Shown here piece after piece: positions 18,382 through 26,421 of a stretch of DNA of 64,000 nucleotides. A program made the translations under genes and the position numbers. Within the stretch, counting starts at the first letter, position 1; the number at the start of each line of letters is the position of its first letter. Origin of the DNA: Sphingobium sp. CR2-8 (GTDB lineage Bacteria; Pseudomonadota; Alphaproteobacteria; Sphingomonadales; Sphingomonadaceae); the NCBI RefSeq assembly GCF_035818615.1, contig NZ_JAYKZY010000002.1, positions 994,501 through 1,058,500 on the forward strand, in the 5' to 3' direction. The notes under the pieces were generated by a model that was not told where the DNA came from, ran no database searches, and worked only from the letters and a program-made list of their open reading frames with translations.

Positions 18382-19757
18382 ATGATGGGTGCTCGGACGG
18401 TGATGCAGGAGGCGCTGTTTTACAGCTTCAGCCTGGAGGACCACGTGCCGCAAAGCCACCTGCTGCGGGCGGTTGACCGCTTTGTGAACCTGGACGGTAT
18501 CCGGGAGAAGCTGCAGCCATTCTATAGCGAGACGGGCCGCCCTTCGATCGATCCCGAGCTCATGATCCGGATGCTGCTCATTGGCTATTGTCTGGGCATC
18601 CGGTCAGAGCGGCGCCTGTGCGAGGAAGTGCATCTCAATCTGGCCTATCGCTGGTTCTGCCGCCTCGGCCTTGATGGAGCGGTGCCGGATCATTCGACCT
18701 TCTCAAAGAACCGCCACGGCCGCTTCCGGGATAGCGACCTATTGCGGGAATTGTTCGAAATGACTGTCACGCGCTGCATCGAGGAGGGATTGGTCGGTGG
18801 CGAGGGTTTTGCCGTCGACGCCGCCTGATCAAGGCCGACGCGAACCGCCAACGCGGTGTGCCTGGCGAGGAGGGCTTGCCCCCGGACATCGTCAATCATG
18901 CTGCCCGGGAGTATCTGGAGGTGCTCGATGCCGCAGCGTTTGGGGCTGCATCGCCCGTCACGCCCAAATATCTGTCGCCTGCCGATCCCGCAGCGCGCTG
19001 GACAAGCGCCCATGGCGGGCAAGCCTTCTTCGCTTACAGCACCAACTATCTCATCGATTTGGCAAACGCCGTGATTGTTGATGTTGAAGCCACCACGGCC
19101 ATTCGTCCCGCCGAAGTGACAGCGCAGCGAACGATGATTGACCGAACACAGGAACGTTTTGGCATCTGGCCCCAGCGTCTGGCCGCCGATACTGGTTATG
19201 GCGATGCCGCCAATATCGCCTGGCTTGTCCATGAGCGCGGCATCGAACCGCATATCCCGATTTTCGATCACGCGAGGCGCCGGACCGGAAGTTTCCAACG
19301 CGACGAATTCCGCTACGATCACCAACATGATCTCTATGTATGTCCCGGCAGCAAAGAGCTGTTCCCGCGCCGCAGGAACTTTGCGGCGCTGCGGGGCGAC
19401 GTCGATCAAGACGGGTTTATCCGCTACTGCGCCAGCAAACATGACTGCGATGCCTGCGCCCTCAAGCAGCAATGCTGCCCCGGTCAGCCCAATCGCAAAG
19501 TGATCCGATCAATTCACGAGGGTGCACGAGATCTGGCAAGAGATCTGTCCCAAACCGACGCCTATGTCACATCCCGCCGCGAGCGGAAAAAGGTTGAGAT
19601 GCTGTTCGCCCACCTCAAACGCATCCTCAAGCTCGACCGCTTGCGCCTTCGAGGGCCAAACGGGGCAAAGGACGAGTTCCTCCTTGCAGCCACGGCTCAA
19701 AATCTCCGCAAATTGGCAAAGCTGATCCCGATCCCCGCCGCACCGGCGCTCGCATAA
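18382..19757 (+). pseudogene. IS1182-family DDE transposase, frameshifted
   Basis: The first part (18382-18828) has FYSFSLEDHVPQSHLLRAVD, RPSIDPELMIRMLLIGYCLG, HSTFSKNR and the first catalytic Asp in FAVDA, then stops. The second part (readable from about 18826 to 19757) continues with LIKADANRQRGVPGEEG, the second Asp in AADTGYGD and the Glu in KVEMLFAHLKRILKLDRL. One missing base near 18820-18828 separates them. There is no slippery A-run, and this family normally uses one continuous frame, so this is a broken gene. GGGAGG lies 7 bases before ATG 18382. Confidence 0.85.
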
Positions 19758-19813
19758 CCGGGACGGGCCCTCCAGACCGTGCCCAAGCTGGTACCAGCCT
19801 CGATCTCAGTGGC

Positions 19814-19832
19814 GGGTTTTTCAACACTATCG
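19814..19832. repeat. IS right terminal inverted repeat
   Basis: Reverse complement of CGATAGTGTTGAAAAACCC; pairs with 18305-18323. Confidence 0.8.
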
Positions 19833-19924
19833 GTCGGTTCCCGCCGAAACGGCGGCACGGTGAACGACTGATTTCAGGATCGCAAAGAGGGTGTCGAAAG
19901 GTTCGCAACTGGGTGGGGAGCAAA

Positions 19925-20036
19925 CGCCTCGCGCCGGTGAAGCGGCGCGACCGCGCTCTACCGCTCGAAGCCAGGCTTCTCGCCGCCGAGCCCCCGTCGC
20001 CGGGTCTCGGCCTGGCGGTGACGATCGGCTGGCGCG
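19925..20036. repeat. Dispersed direct repeat, copy B block 1
   Basis: Same-orientation copy of 12625-12734, starting CGCCTCGCGCCGGT. Confidence 0.85.
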
Positions 20037-20293
20037 GGTCAGCGTCCGCTGACCTGATGGAGCGGGGCTGAGGACGCACACTGCCGGACGGCTGCGCAGC
20101 CGGCCAGGGTGCGGCGCCCGATTGGCGGCCCCGCAGGCACGCCGGCCTCTCGGTCGGGCGGTGCGTCCGGTTTCGCGAGGCTGTCGACAAGTGCCGCCTT
20201 GGCCTGCGAATCCCGACCCTGCACCGCTGACCCGACCGCGCCGGCCGGGGGCCATTTTTTCGTTGGCGGCGGCTCCGCCGCCGGGAAGTGCTG

Positions 20294-20347
20294 CGGTCGC
20301 CGCTTGGGCGACGGCGCTGTTGGTGGCCTCTCCCGGTGGCGCGGGAG
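20294..20347. repeat. Dispersed direct repeat, copy B block 2
   Basis: Same-orientation copy of 12756-12809, starting CGGTCGCCGCTTG. Here it is about 260 bases from block 1. Confidence 0.8.
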
Positions 20348-20535
20348 TGGGCGGCGCTCCCTGCTAGGCCCGCTCGCGTCCCCGGCAAGCCGGGCTGCGC
20401 CCGGCTCCTCCACTGACGTTGCGGCCCTTTGGGTGCCGACGCCGCTAAAGCGGGCCTTTTCGGTTCGCATCCTGCCGCCCACCCCCGCTTCCGGGGGAGG
20501 CCATGGTGGTTTTGGGGCGGTGCAGGAGGTAAATG

Positions 20536-21624
20536 ATGCGTTCTCCCACGACTGTTCGCGCGCGCGGCAAGGGCCGGAGACCCATGGCGTCCAACGGCGG
20601 AGCCCCAATCGCGGCCAAGGCCCGTGCAGAGTCCGAAACGGCGCGCACGAACCTTTATGACGAGGTGACGGCGCGGATCATCGCCGAACTGGAGGCGGGC
20701 CGCTTGCCTTGGGTTCAGCCTTGGGGGCGTCCCGATGGTGATGGCATCGCAGTAAGCCCCGGACTGCCGCGCAACGCCCTTACCGCACGCCGTTACTCTG
20801 GCGTGAACATCCTTATCCTGTGGGGCGCAGTGATAAAGCAGGGCTATCCCTCGCAGGGTTGGCTAACCTTCAAACAGGCGCTGGAGGCAGGGGGATGCGT
20901 CCGCAAGGGCGAGCGCGGCACCACCGTCGTCTATGCCGACCGCTTCACCCCCGAGGCCGAGAAAGTGCGCGCCGTCGAAACCGGCAGCGACGCCAAGTCC
21001 ATTCCCTTCCTGAAACGCTTCACCGTGTTCAACGTCACGCAGTGCGAGGGATTGCGCCCCGGCCTCGCGCCCGATCCGGCCCCCTTGCCCGAACGCCAGA
21101 TCGTGCCGGTCGCCGAGGAAGTGATCGCCGCAAGCGGCATCGAGTTCCGCGTCGGCGGCAATCGCGCCTATTATGTGCCCGCGCAGGATTATGTGCAGGT
21201 GCCGCCGCAACCGGCCTTTTTCGAGCAGATCAACTATTATCGGACCTGCCTACACGAACTTTGCCACGGCAGCGGCCACCCGTCCCGGTTGAACCGCAAT
21301 CTCGTCAACAGCTTCGGATCGAAGGATTATGCCCGCGAGGAATTGATTGCCGAAATGGGTGCGGCCTTTCTCTGTGCCGCGCTGGGCATCGTCCCGACCG
21401 GCCGTCACGCTGATTATCTCGGCAGTTGGCTGGACGTGCTGCGCGAGGATAACCGCGCGATCTTCCGCGCCGCCAGCGCCGCCAGCAAGGCCGCTGACTG
21501 GCTGCTGGCGCGGCACGCCGCCGCGCAGGTCGAAGCGGTTCAGGCCGAGGCCACCCAAGGCGACACTTCCTGCGATGAGACCGGCGAACGCCAAGCTCCG
21601 CAGGACGAAAGGCTCTCGGCATGA
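20536..21624 (+). CDS. ardC: ArdC-type antirestriction protein
   Basis: A 362-residue protein with the ArdC N-terminal single-strand-DNA-binding region (TNLYDEVTARIIAELEAGRL, NALTARRYSGVNILIL, SQGWLTFKQA) and a C-terminal zincin domain with HELCHGSGH and downstream Glu (EELIAEMGAAFLC). ArdC proteins protect incoming conjugative DNA from restriction. AGGAGG at 20524-20529 is best spaced for ATG 20536. Its presence supports a conjugative origin for this region, although no transfer genes are here. Confidence 0.92.
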   Translation: MRSPTTVRARGKGRRPMASNGGAPIAAKARAESETARTNLYDEVTARIIAELEAGRLPWVQPWGRPDGDGIAVSPGLPRNALTARRYSGVNILILWGAVIKQGYPSQGWLTFKQALEAGGCVRKGERGTTVVYADRFTPEAEKVRAVETGSDAKSIPFLKRFTVFNVTQCEGLRPGLAPDPAPLPERQIVPVAEEVIAASGIEFRVGGNRAYYVPAQDYVQVPPQPAFFEQINYYRTCLHELCHGSGHPSRLNRNLVNSFGSKDYAREELIAEMGAAFLCAALGIVPTGRHADYLGSWLDVLREDNRAIFRAASAASKAADWLLARHAAAQVEAVQAEATQGDTSCDETGERQAPQDERLSA

Positions 21625-21709
21625 TTTTAGCTAGTGGCCAGCATCAATGGTTCAGCGCGTGAGCCGGAACGCACGCTTACCTTGGTAATCGATAAGCAAG
21701 GAGATGCAC

Positions 21710-21883
21710 ATGGAAGTGCTAGCAATCTCTATTAACGACACCGCTAAGGCGCTCGGCATCGGTCGGTCATCGGTTTATGCCTTACTCAAATCTGGCAAAC
21801 TTGATGCGATCAAAATCGGTAGGCGAACCTTGCTGACCACTGAGTCCATCAAGCGGCTGGCACAATCCCGAGATATGGCTTGA
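21710..21883 (+). CDS. Excisionase/AlpA-like helix-turn-helix protein
   Basis: A 57-residue DNA-binding protein. AAGGAG at 21698-21703 sits 6 bases before ATG 21710. The sequence has the excisionase-type winged-helix pattern: ISINDTAKALGIGRSSVYAL, LKSGKLDAIKIGRRTLL, TTESIKRL. It lies just inside the element and converges on the integrase gene, so it is a candidate recombination directionality factor or a regulator of int. Confidence 0.82.
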   Translation: MEVLAISINDTAKALGIGRSSVYALLKSGKLDAIKIGRRTLLTTESIKRLAQSRDMA

Positions 21884-21948
21884 TACGCCAGCGCTACACG
21901 GCTCTTGCTGAAAAAATGCCCGCGGTGGAGTAGGGCAGGGCGGGCCTG

Positions 21949-23145
21949 TCATCTGTTTCCGCCCTTTCGCAGTTCATCCATATAGTCGCTCCACCACTGC
22001 GCCATTTCGACACGTTCGGCCCAATAGGCGGACTGGTTATATATGCGACGTACGGACCCGGCCACCATATGTGCCAGTGCGCGCTCGATGGCATCCGGGT
22101 TCCATTTGCCGGATTCGTTCAACAGCGATGATGCGGACGTGCGGAAGCCGTGGGCCGTCATTTGCTCTTTGGAATAGCCCATGCGCCGCAATGCCGCGTT
22201 GATGGTGTTTTCGCTGATCGGTCTTGCTCGGGTGCGGATCGAAGGGAACACATAGCGCCCGGAGCCGGATAAGGATCGCATGGCTTGCAGTATCGCGAGA
22301 GCCTGCCGAGACAGAGGCACCGAATGGGGCTGGCGCATTTTCATCTTGGTTACCGGGATCGTCCAGACAGCTTTGTCGAAATTAACCTCAGCCCATTCCA
22401 TTTGCCGCAGTTCGCCCGGGCGCTGGAAGACATGAGGTGTGAGTTTAAGGGCGTACATGACGGCAGGATCGCCCTGATAATCCTCGATAGCGCGCAGGAG
22501 AGCGCCGAACTCGTTTGGATCGATGATGGCGGCGAAGTGCTTGACTCGCGGTGTGGTCAATGCGCCGATCAGGAGTTGCGCCGGATCACGTTCGGCACGT
22601 GCCGTTGCGACTGCAAAGCGGAAAACGCGGCTGGCAAAGGCGCGCAGCAGATTGGCGGTTTCCAAGCGGCCACGTCGTTCATGCTTCTGCAGTTCATGAA
22701 GAAGTTCCTGAGGCGTGATATCGGTGACAGGCCGCTTTCCGAAGTCTGCCCCCATCAGTTTCACAAACCAGCGCATCTTCTCTAGCGTTGGCTCAGCCAA
22801 CCCCTCACGCGCTTTCTTCTCTATCAATTCCTCGGCCACGCTAGCGAAGCTGTTGCTGGCCCGAATGCTCGCCTCAATGCGGGCTTGTCGTTTGGCTACG
22901 TTGGGATCAATCGCATGAGCCAGCTGCCTCCGGGCGGCATCCCTGGCAGCGCGCGCCTCGGCCAAGGTAATCTCGGGATACGCCCCGAGCGACAGTTTCC
23001 GTTCTACGCCGTCGATCCGGTATTTGATTCGCCACAGCTTGCTGCCTCTTGGATTGACGAGCAGATACAAACCTTGGGAGTCAGTAACCTTGTAAGGCTT
23101 ATCTGCGGGCTTGGCATTGCGGATAGCGGTATCGGTTAGCACCAT
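21949..23145 (-). CDS. int: P4-type tyrosine integrase
   Basis: A 398-residue site-specific recombinase. The N-terminal arm-binding domain (DUF4102-like) reads LTDTAIRNAKPADKPYKVTD, GLYLLVNPRGSKLW and LSLGAYPEITLAEAR; a core-binding region follows. The catalytic domain has RPGELRQMEW (Arg I), HGFRTSASSLLNE (His-x-x-Arg), ALAHMV (second His) and RRIYNQ (Tyr). ATG 23145 is preceded by GAGG at suitable spacing; the longer frame upstream would cross the tRNA. It reads away from the 3' end of tRNA-Cys, 164 bases off, so tRNA-Cys is the likely attachment site. Confidence 0.92.
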   Translation of the reverse strand: MVLTDTAIRNAKPADKPYKVTDSQGLYLLVNPRGSKLWRIKYRIDGVERKLSLGAYPEITLAEARAARDAARRQLAHAIDPNVAKRQARIEASIRASNSFASVAEELIEKKAREGLAEPTLEKMRWFVKLMGADFGKRPVTDITPQELLHELQKHERRGRLETANLLRAFASRVFRFAVATARAERDPAQLLIGALTTPRVKHFAAIIDPNEFGALLRAIEDYQGDPAVMYALKLTPHVFQRPGELRQMEWAEVNFDKAVWTIPVTKMKMRQPHSVPLSRQALAILQAMRSLSGSGRYVFPSIRTRARPISENTINAALRRMGYSKEQMTAHGFRTSASSLLNESGKWNPDAIERALAHMVAGSVRRIYNQSAYWAERVEMAQWWSDYMDELRKGGNR

Positions 23146-23200
23146 TGGGGGCCTCAATTCTGCTGGGGCCTTTGAGGCCCCCAAATTAGGCCCCCATAAT
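23144..23200. repeat. Tandem and inverted AGGCCCCCA repeats at the integrase start
   Basis: AGGCCCCCAAATT (23175-23187) and AGGCCCCCATAAT (23188-23200) are back-to-back 13-base direct repeats. An inverted copy, ATTGGGGGCCT at 23144-23154, overlaps the start codon and ribosome site of int. GGGGCCT-TTG-AGGCCCC (23165-23181) forms a hairpin with the middle copy. These look like arm-type integrase sites or operators for autoregulation. Confidence 0.6.
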
Positions 23201-23309
23201 CCGCAATTGCAGGCAAACAAGGGCATCCACTGACAATCAGCGAATGCCCATAAACTACCGGAAATCAGGGATTTTTCAACTGCTGGCAGACGTCGCCAGA
23301 CAGGATTTT

Positions 23310-23383
23310 GGAGGCCCGAGCCGGAATCGAACCGGCGTGCAAGGATTTGCAGTCCTCTGCGTAACCACTCCGCCATCGGGCCT
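23310..23383 (-). tRNA. tRNA-Cys (GCA)
   Basis: A 74-base tRNA including encoded CCA. Acceptor stem GGCCCGA/TCGGGCC, discriminator U, anticodon GCA at 23349-23351 in loop CTGCAAA, and T arm GGTTCGATTCC fold correctly. The 3' end faces the integrase gene, so its end is the probable attB/attR sequence, kept intact by the element. Confidence 0.95.
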
Positions 23384-23584
23384 CGGCGTGGGAGGCCGCA
23401 AATGTGCGGCTTTGTCGCTAAAGTCAAGCGGGCGATGGGTAGCCTGGGCGAAGAAACTTGCCTGGCTCCGCGCAAAGCCGCTTGGCGTGGGCTGCTCGCT
23501 GATTTAGAGGTCCGATGATCCCCTTAGTGTATTGCATTGCCAATACAGTTGTGCCAAGCCCACTGGACCAAGCGAGAAACTATC

Positions 23585-24217
23585 GTGACCGAGCAGAATT
23601 ATTCTTCGATGCGGACCGCCATGGTCGAAAGCCAGTTGCGGACCAGCGACGTGGACGACCAGCGCGTGATCGCTGCGATGGCCAAGGTGCCGCGCGAGGA
23701 TTTCGTGCCCGCGGAGCGCCGCGCCATGGCCTATGTCGACCGGCCCATTCCGCTGGATGGCGGTCGCGCGCTCAATCCGCCGCTGGTGACGGGCCGCCTT
23801 TTGTCCGAAGCGAAGATCGCGCCGGGCGACAAGGTGCTGCTGATCGGCGCGGCGACCGGCTACGCCGCGGCGCTACTCGTGGACCTGGGCGCGCAGGTGA
23901 CTGCGGTCGAGGAAGCGGGCGGGCCTGAGATTACAGTGTCCGGCGTCACCGTCGTGCGCGGCGCGCTGCATGGCGGCGCGGCCGATGGCGCGCCCTATGA
24001 TGTGCTGTTCATCGACGGCGCGGTGGAGGAAGTTCCCGCGACGCTCGTTCAGCAACTTGCCGAGGACGCCCGCGTCGTAACCGGGATCGCCGATCGCGGC
24101 GTCACCCGCCTGAGCAGCGGCCGGGTGGTTGCGGGGCATCTGGGTCTTGGCAGCCTTGTCGATATCGAAATGGTGGTGCTGCCTGGGTTCGGCGCACCCA
24201 AGGGATTTGTGTTCTAA
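23585..24217 (+). CDS. Protein-L-isoaspartate O-methyltransferase family protein
   Basis: A 210-residue SAM-dependent methyltransferase of the PCMT family, which repairs isoaspartyl residues. It shows MVESQLRTSDVDDQRVIAAM, VPREDFVP, ALNPPLVTGRLL and motif I VLLIGAATGYAAALLVDLGA, somewhat divergent from true Pcm. GTG 23585 was chosen on family length; ATG 23609 is possible. It is 21 bases upstream of tolC, with which it probably forms an operon. Methyl acceptor not certain. Confidence 0.82.
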   Translation: MTEQNYSSMRTAMVESQLRTSDVDDQRVIAAMAKVPREDFVPAERRAMAYVDRPIPLDGGRALNPPLVTGRLLSEAKIAPGDKVLLIGAATGYAAALLVDLGAQVTAVEEAGGPEITVSGVTVVRGALHGGAADGAPYDVLFIDGAVEEVPATLVQQLAEDARVVTGIADRGVTRLSSGRVVAGHLGLGSLVDIEMVVLPGFGAPKGFVF

Positions 24218-24238
24218 AGAGATGATGGGCGGGGACAG

Positions 24239-25741
24239 ATGACGGGCAAGCGCATATTCTATCGGCATCATGCCGCAGCCGCTTTGCTGTTGCTGTCTTC
24301 CGCCCTGACCGTAGGCCCCGCCGGGATCGCGCGGGCCGAAACCTTGCAGCGCGCGCTGGCGAAGGCCTATGCGACCAACCCGACGCTGACCGGCGCCCGC
24401 GCCGGGCAACGGGCGACGGACGAGAATGTGCCGATCCAGAAGGCGGCCGGGCGACCCGGCCTGGACGTGACGGGCAGTTTTTCCGAAAGCATCCTGAAAC
24501 CCACGATCAGCTTCACATCGCCCCAGCGGACGGTGAACGCCAATGCGCAGCTGAACGTGCCGCTCTATGCCGGTGGGGCGGTGCGCAATGGCGTGAAGGC
24601 AGCCAAAGTGCGCGTGGAAGCCGGTCAAGCCAATCTGCGCGGCACCGAAGCGAGCATCTTCACCCAGGTTGTCGCCGCCTATATGGACGTGATCCGCGAC
24701 AATGCGGTCGTGTCGCTCAACAGGTCGAACGTGAAGGCGCTGGAGGTCAATCTTCAGGCCACCAACGACCGGTTCGAGGTCGGCGACCTGACCCGCACCG
24801 ACGTGGCCCAGTCGCAATCGCGTCTGGCGCTGGCGCGGTCGGACCTGCAGACGGCGGAGGCCAATCTGGTCACGAGCCGCGAAAATTATATCGCGCTGGT
24901 CGGCGATACGCCCGACGGGCTGGATGCACCGCCCACGTTGCCCGGGCTTCCCGCGACGCCGGTCATCGCGGTCCAGGTCGCGATGAACGATAATCCGGAT
25001 ATATTGGCGGCCAAGAAGAACCGGATCGCCGCCGGTTACGACGTGAAGGTCGCGCGGGCCGGGCGTCTGCCGACGCTGTCCGGGTTCACCACGGCGGGTT
25101 ACACAAACTATCTGCACACGCTGGGCGGCAGCGCCCAGGATGTGGACGGCAATGCCGTCGAAGGGCCACAGGTCAACAAGCAGGCCACCGCTGGCGTCCA
25201 ACTGACCATCCCCCTCTATCAGGGTGGCCGCCCCGCCGCGCAGGTGCGCCAGAACCAGGCGCGCGAATCGCAGGCGATCGAGCGCGAGATCGAGGTGGAG
25301 CGCAGCGTCATTTCGCAGACGCGGGCGGCCTATGCGAGTTGGCAGGCGTCGCTGGAGAGCATCGAGTCCAACCAGCGGGCGGTGGAAGCCGCAGAGCTGT
25401 CGCTGGAGGGCGTACGCGCCGAAAATTCAGTCGGCAGCCGCACGATTCTCGACATCCTCAACGCCGAGCAGGAAGCGGTGAACGCCAAGGTTCAACTGGT
25501 GACGGCGCAGCGTAACGCCTATGTCGCGGCCTTCAGCGTCATCGCCGCCATGGGCCATGCCGAAGCCGATGATCTGGGCCTGGACAGCGGCACGCTCTAC
25601 GACCCGATGGTCAATTATGAGCGGGTAAAGGGCAAGTGGCTGGACTGGAGCTTCGATCCCAAGCCGATGCCAGTCGCCACGCGGACCGTTGACACGCCCG
25701 CGCAAAACGCCAATGTCGACGCCACTGCGCATAAGCCTTAA
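24239..25741 (+). CDS. tolC: TolC-family outer-membrane channel
   Basis: A 500-residue outer-membrane export duct that partners with type I secretion and RND/ABC efflux systems. The signal peptide ends GIARAE, then LQRALAKAYATNPTLTGARA, LNVPLYAGGAVRNGVKAAK, RFEVGDLTRTDVAQSQSRL and the repeat-half copy QLTIPLYQGGRPAAQVRQNQ, followed by NSVGSRTILDILNAEQEAVN. Two structural repeats of about 200 residues are clear. RBS GGGGACAG precedes ATG 24239. Its stop codon overlaps a CtrA-type box for the next gene. Confidence 0.93.
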   Translation: MTGKRIFYRHHAAAALLLLSSALTVGPAGIARAETLQRALAKAYATNPTLTGARAGQRATDENVPIQKAAGRPGLDVTGSFSESILKPTISFTSPQRTVNANAQLNVPLYAGGAVRNGVKAAKVRVEAGQANLRGTEASIFTQVVAAYMDVIRDNAVVSLNRSNVKALEVNLQATNDRFEVGDLTRTDVAQSQSRLALARSDLQTAEANLVTSRENYIALVGDTPDGLDAPPTLPGLPATPVIAVQVAMNDNPDILAAKKNRIAAGYDVKVARAGRLPTLSGFTTAGYTNYLHTLGGSAQDVDGNAVEGPQVNKQATAGVQLTIPLYQGGRPAAQVRQNQARESQAIEREIEVERSVISQTRAAYASWQASLESIESNQRAVEAAELSLEGVRAENSVGSRTILDILNAEQEAVNAKVQLVTAQRNAYVAAFSVIAAMGHAEADDLGLDSGTLYDPMVNYERVKGKWLDWSFDPKPMPVATRTVDTPAQNANVDATAHKP

Positions 25742-25752
25742 CCGCTTGTTAA
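25738..25752. promoter_or_regulatory. CtrA-type binding box upstream of popZ
   Basis: TTAA (25738-25741), seven bases, then TTAA (25749-25752): a perfect full TTAA-N7-TTAA box, 62 bases before the popZ start, overlapping the tolC stop. Another TTAA follows at 25768-25771. Confidence 0.6.
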
Positions 25753-25813
25753 CCCGGCTGGGTAATCTTAACGGCGTAAAGGGTGCGCAATGGATTTTGG
25801 ACGGGGACTATCC

Positions 25814-26308
25814 ATGGGTGACATGACCAAGGAACCCTCGATGGAAGAGATACTCTCGTCCATCAAGCGGATCATCGCCGAAGAAGGCGAGGAAGCGGTG
25901 CAGGCTGCGCCGCGGCGTATGCGCGCCGACGCGAAGGCCGCCGCTGCGGTTGCCCCGATCGAGACGCCCGTCGAAGAAGTGCTGGAACTGACCGACGAGG
26001 TCGCGGAGGAGAACCCCATGCCTGCGCCCAAAGCCGCCACCCCCCGTACGCCTGCAAGCGCCGCCGGTTCCGCCAGCGCCACGGGCGACGAGTCGATCCT
26101 GTCGGTCGAAAGCGAAGTGGCCGCGCGGCATTCGCTGTCGGCGCTGTCCACCATGTTGATCGCGCCGGTCGATGGCGGCGACAATACGCTCGACGGTCTG
26201 GTCCGCGCGATGCTCAAGCCCATGCTCAAGGAATGGCTCGACGCCCGCCTGCCCGCATTGGTCGAAGAGATGGTGGCCAAGGAAATTGCGCGCATCACCG
26301 GCCGCTAA
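25814..26308 (+). CDS. popZ: PopZ-like polar organising protein (DUF2497)
   Basis: A 164-residue acidic protein. The conserved N-terminal helix EPSMEEILSSIKRIIAEEGE is followed by a Pro/Ala/Glu-rich disordered linker and a C-terminal helical assembly region LDGLVRAMLKPMLKEWLDAR, LPALVEEMVAKEIARI. In alphaproteobacteria PopZ polymerises at the pole and anchors ParB and cell-cycle regulators. ATG 25814 has GGGGAC 5 bases upstream; ATG 25790 would add 8 residues. A CtrA-type box upstream suggests cell-cycle control. Confidence 0.85.
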   Translation: MGDMTKEPSMEEILSSIKRIIAEEGEEAVQAAPRRMRADAKAAAAVAPIETPVEEVLELTDEVAEENPMPAPKAATPRTPASAAGSASATGDESILSVESEVAARHSLSALSTMLIAPVDGGDNTLDGLVRAMLKPMLKEWLDARLPALVEEMVAKEIARITGR

Positions 26309-26366
26309 GGTGATGCTTGCCGCCGTTTGCGCGGCGGCCTAGACCCTTGTCATCCTGACGATGCTG

Positions 26367-26390
26367 CATCGGCGCGGACATGCGCCGATG
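26367..26390. repeat. Perfect 9-bp hairpin between popZ and the S9 peptidase gene
   Basis: CATCGGCGC (26367-26375) and GCGCCGATG (26382-26390) with a 6-base loop. No T-run follows, so it is at best a weak terminator for popZ. Confidence 0.5.
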
Positions 26391-26421
26391 GTATCGCCCG
26401 TTCGATCCAAGGGTGATTTCC

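Larger units (their letters stand above)
18305..19832 (+). mobile_element. IS1182-family insertion sequence, inactive
   Basis: A 1528-base element bounded by 19-base terminal inverted repeats: 18305-18323 and the reverse complement of 19814-19832, sharing CGATAGTGTTGAAAAAC and differing at one base. No short target duplication is obvious; the flanks just outside share CGGGAAC...GACC in inverted order, so the original ends may be longer. It carries one transposase gene broken by a frameshift and lies between the cargo operon and repeat copy B. Confidence 0.75.
19833..20535. other. GC-rich intergenic region upstream of ardC with repeat copy B
   Basis: About 700 bases without a supportable gene. 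It contains repeat blocks 19925-20036 and 20294-20347 (copies of 12.6 kb) and an 8-bp hairpin GGCGGCGG-CT-CCGCCGCC at 20265-20282. It is probably the long untranslated leader or control region of ardC. Confidence 0.5.
11738..23309. mobile_element. Candidate integrated element ending at tRNA-Cys (left limit uncertain)
   Basis: The right end is set by a P4-type tyrosine integrase gene reading away from the 3' end of tRNA-Cys, the usual layout of elements inserted in tRNA genes. Inside are typical element genes (DUF6499/DUF2285, ardC, excisionase-like HTH), an IS, a repeated GC-rich block on both sides of a metabolic cargo operon, and two frameshifted genes. No relaxase, type IV secretion or plasmid-type replication gene is present, so it looks like a reduced remnant. 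A second copy of the tRNA 3' end, which would define the left end, was not found by eye. The left limit may be nearer 9 kb and include luxRI. Confidence 0.5.

Noticed and set aside
18790..18860. Programmed frameshifting in the IS transposase
   Set aside because: There is no slippery A-run or downstream pseudoknot signal, and IS1182-type transposases use one frame; a mutation is simpler.
20109..20660. Plus-strand frame in the GC-rich ardC leader
   Set aside because: It overlaps the start of ardC in another frame and is made of repeat-derived Gly/Ala/Arg sequence.
23144..23200. CRISPR-like repeat array at the integrase start
   Set aside because: Only two or three short copies with no spacers and no cas genes; arm-type sites fit better.
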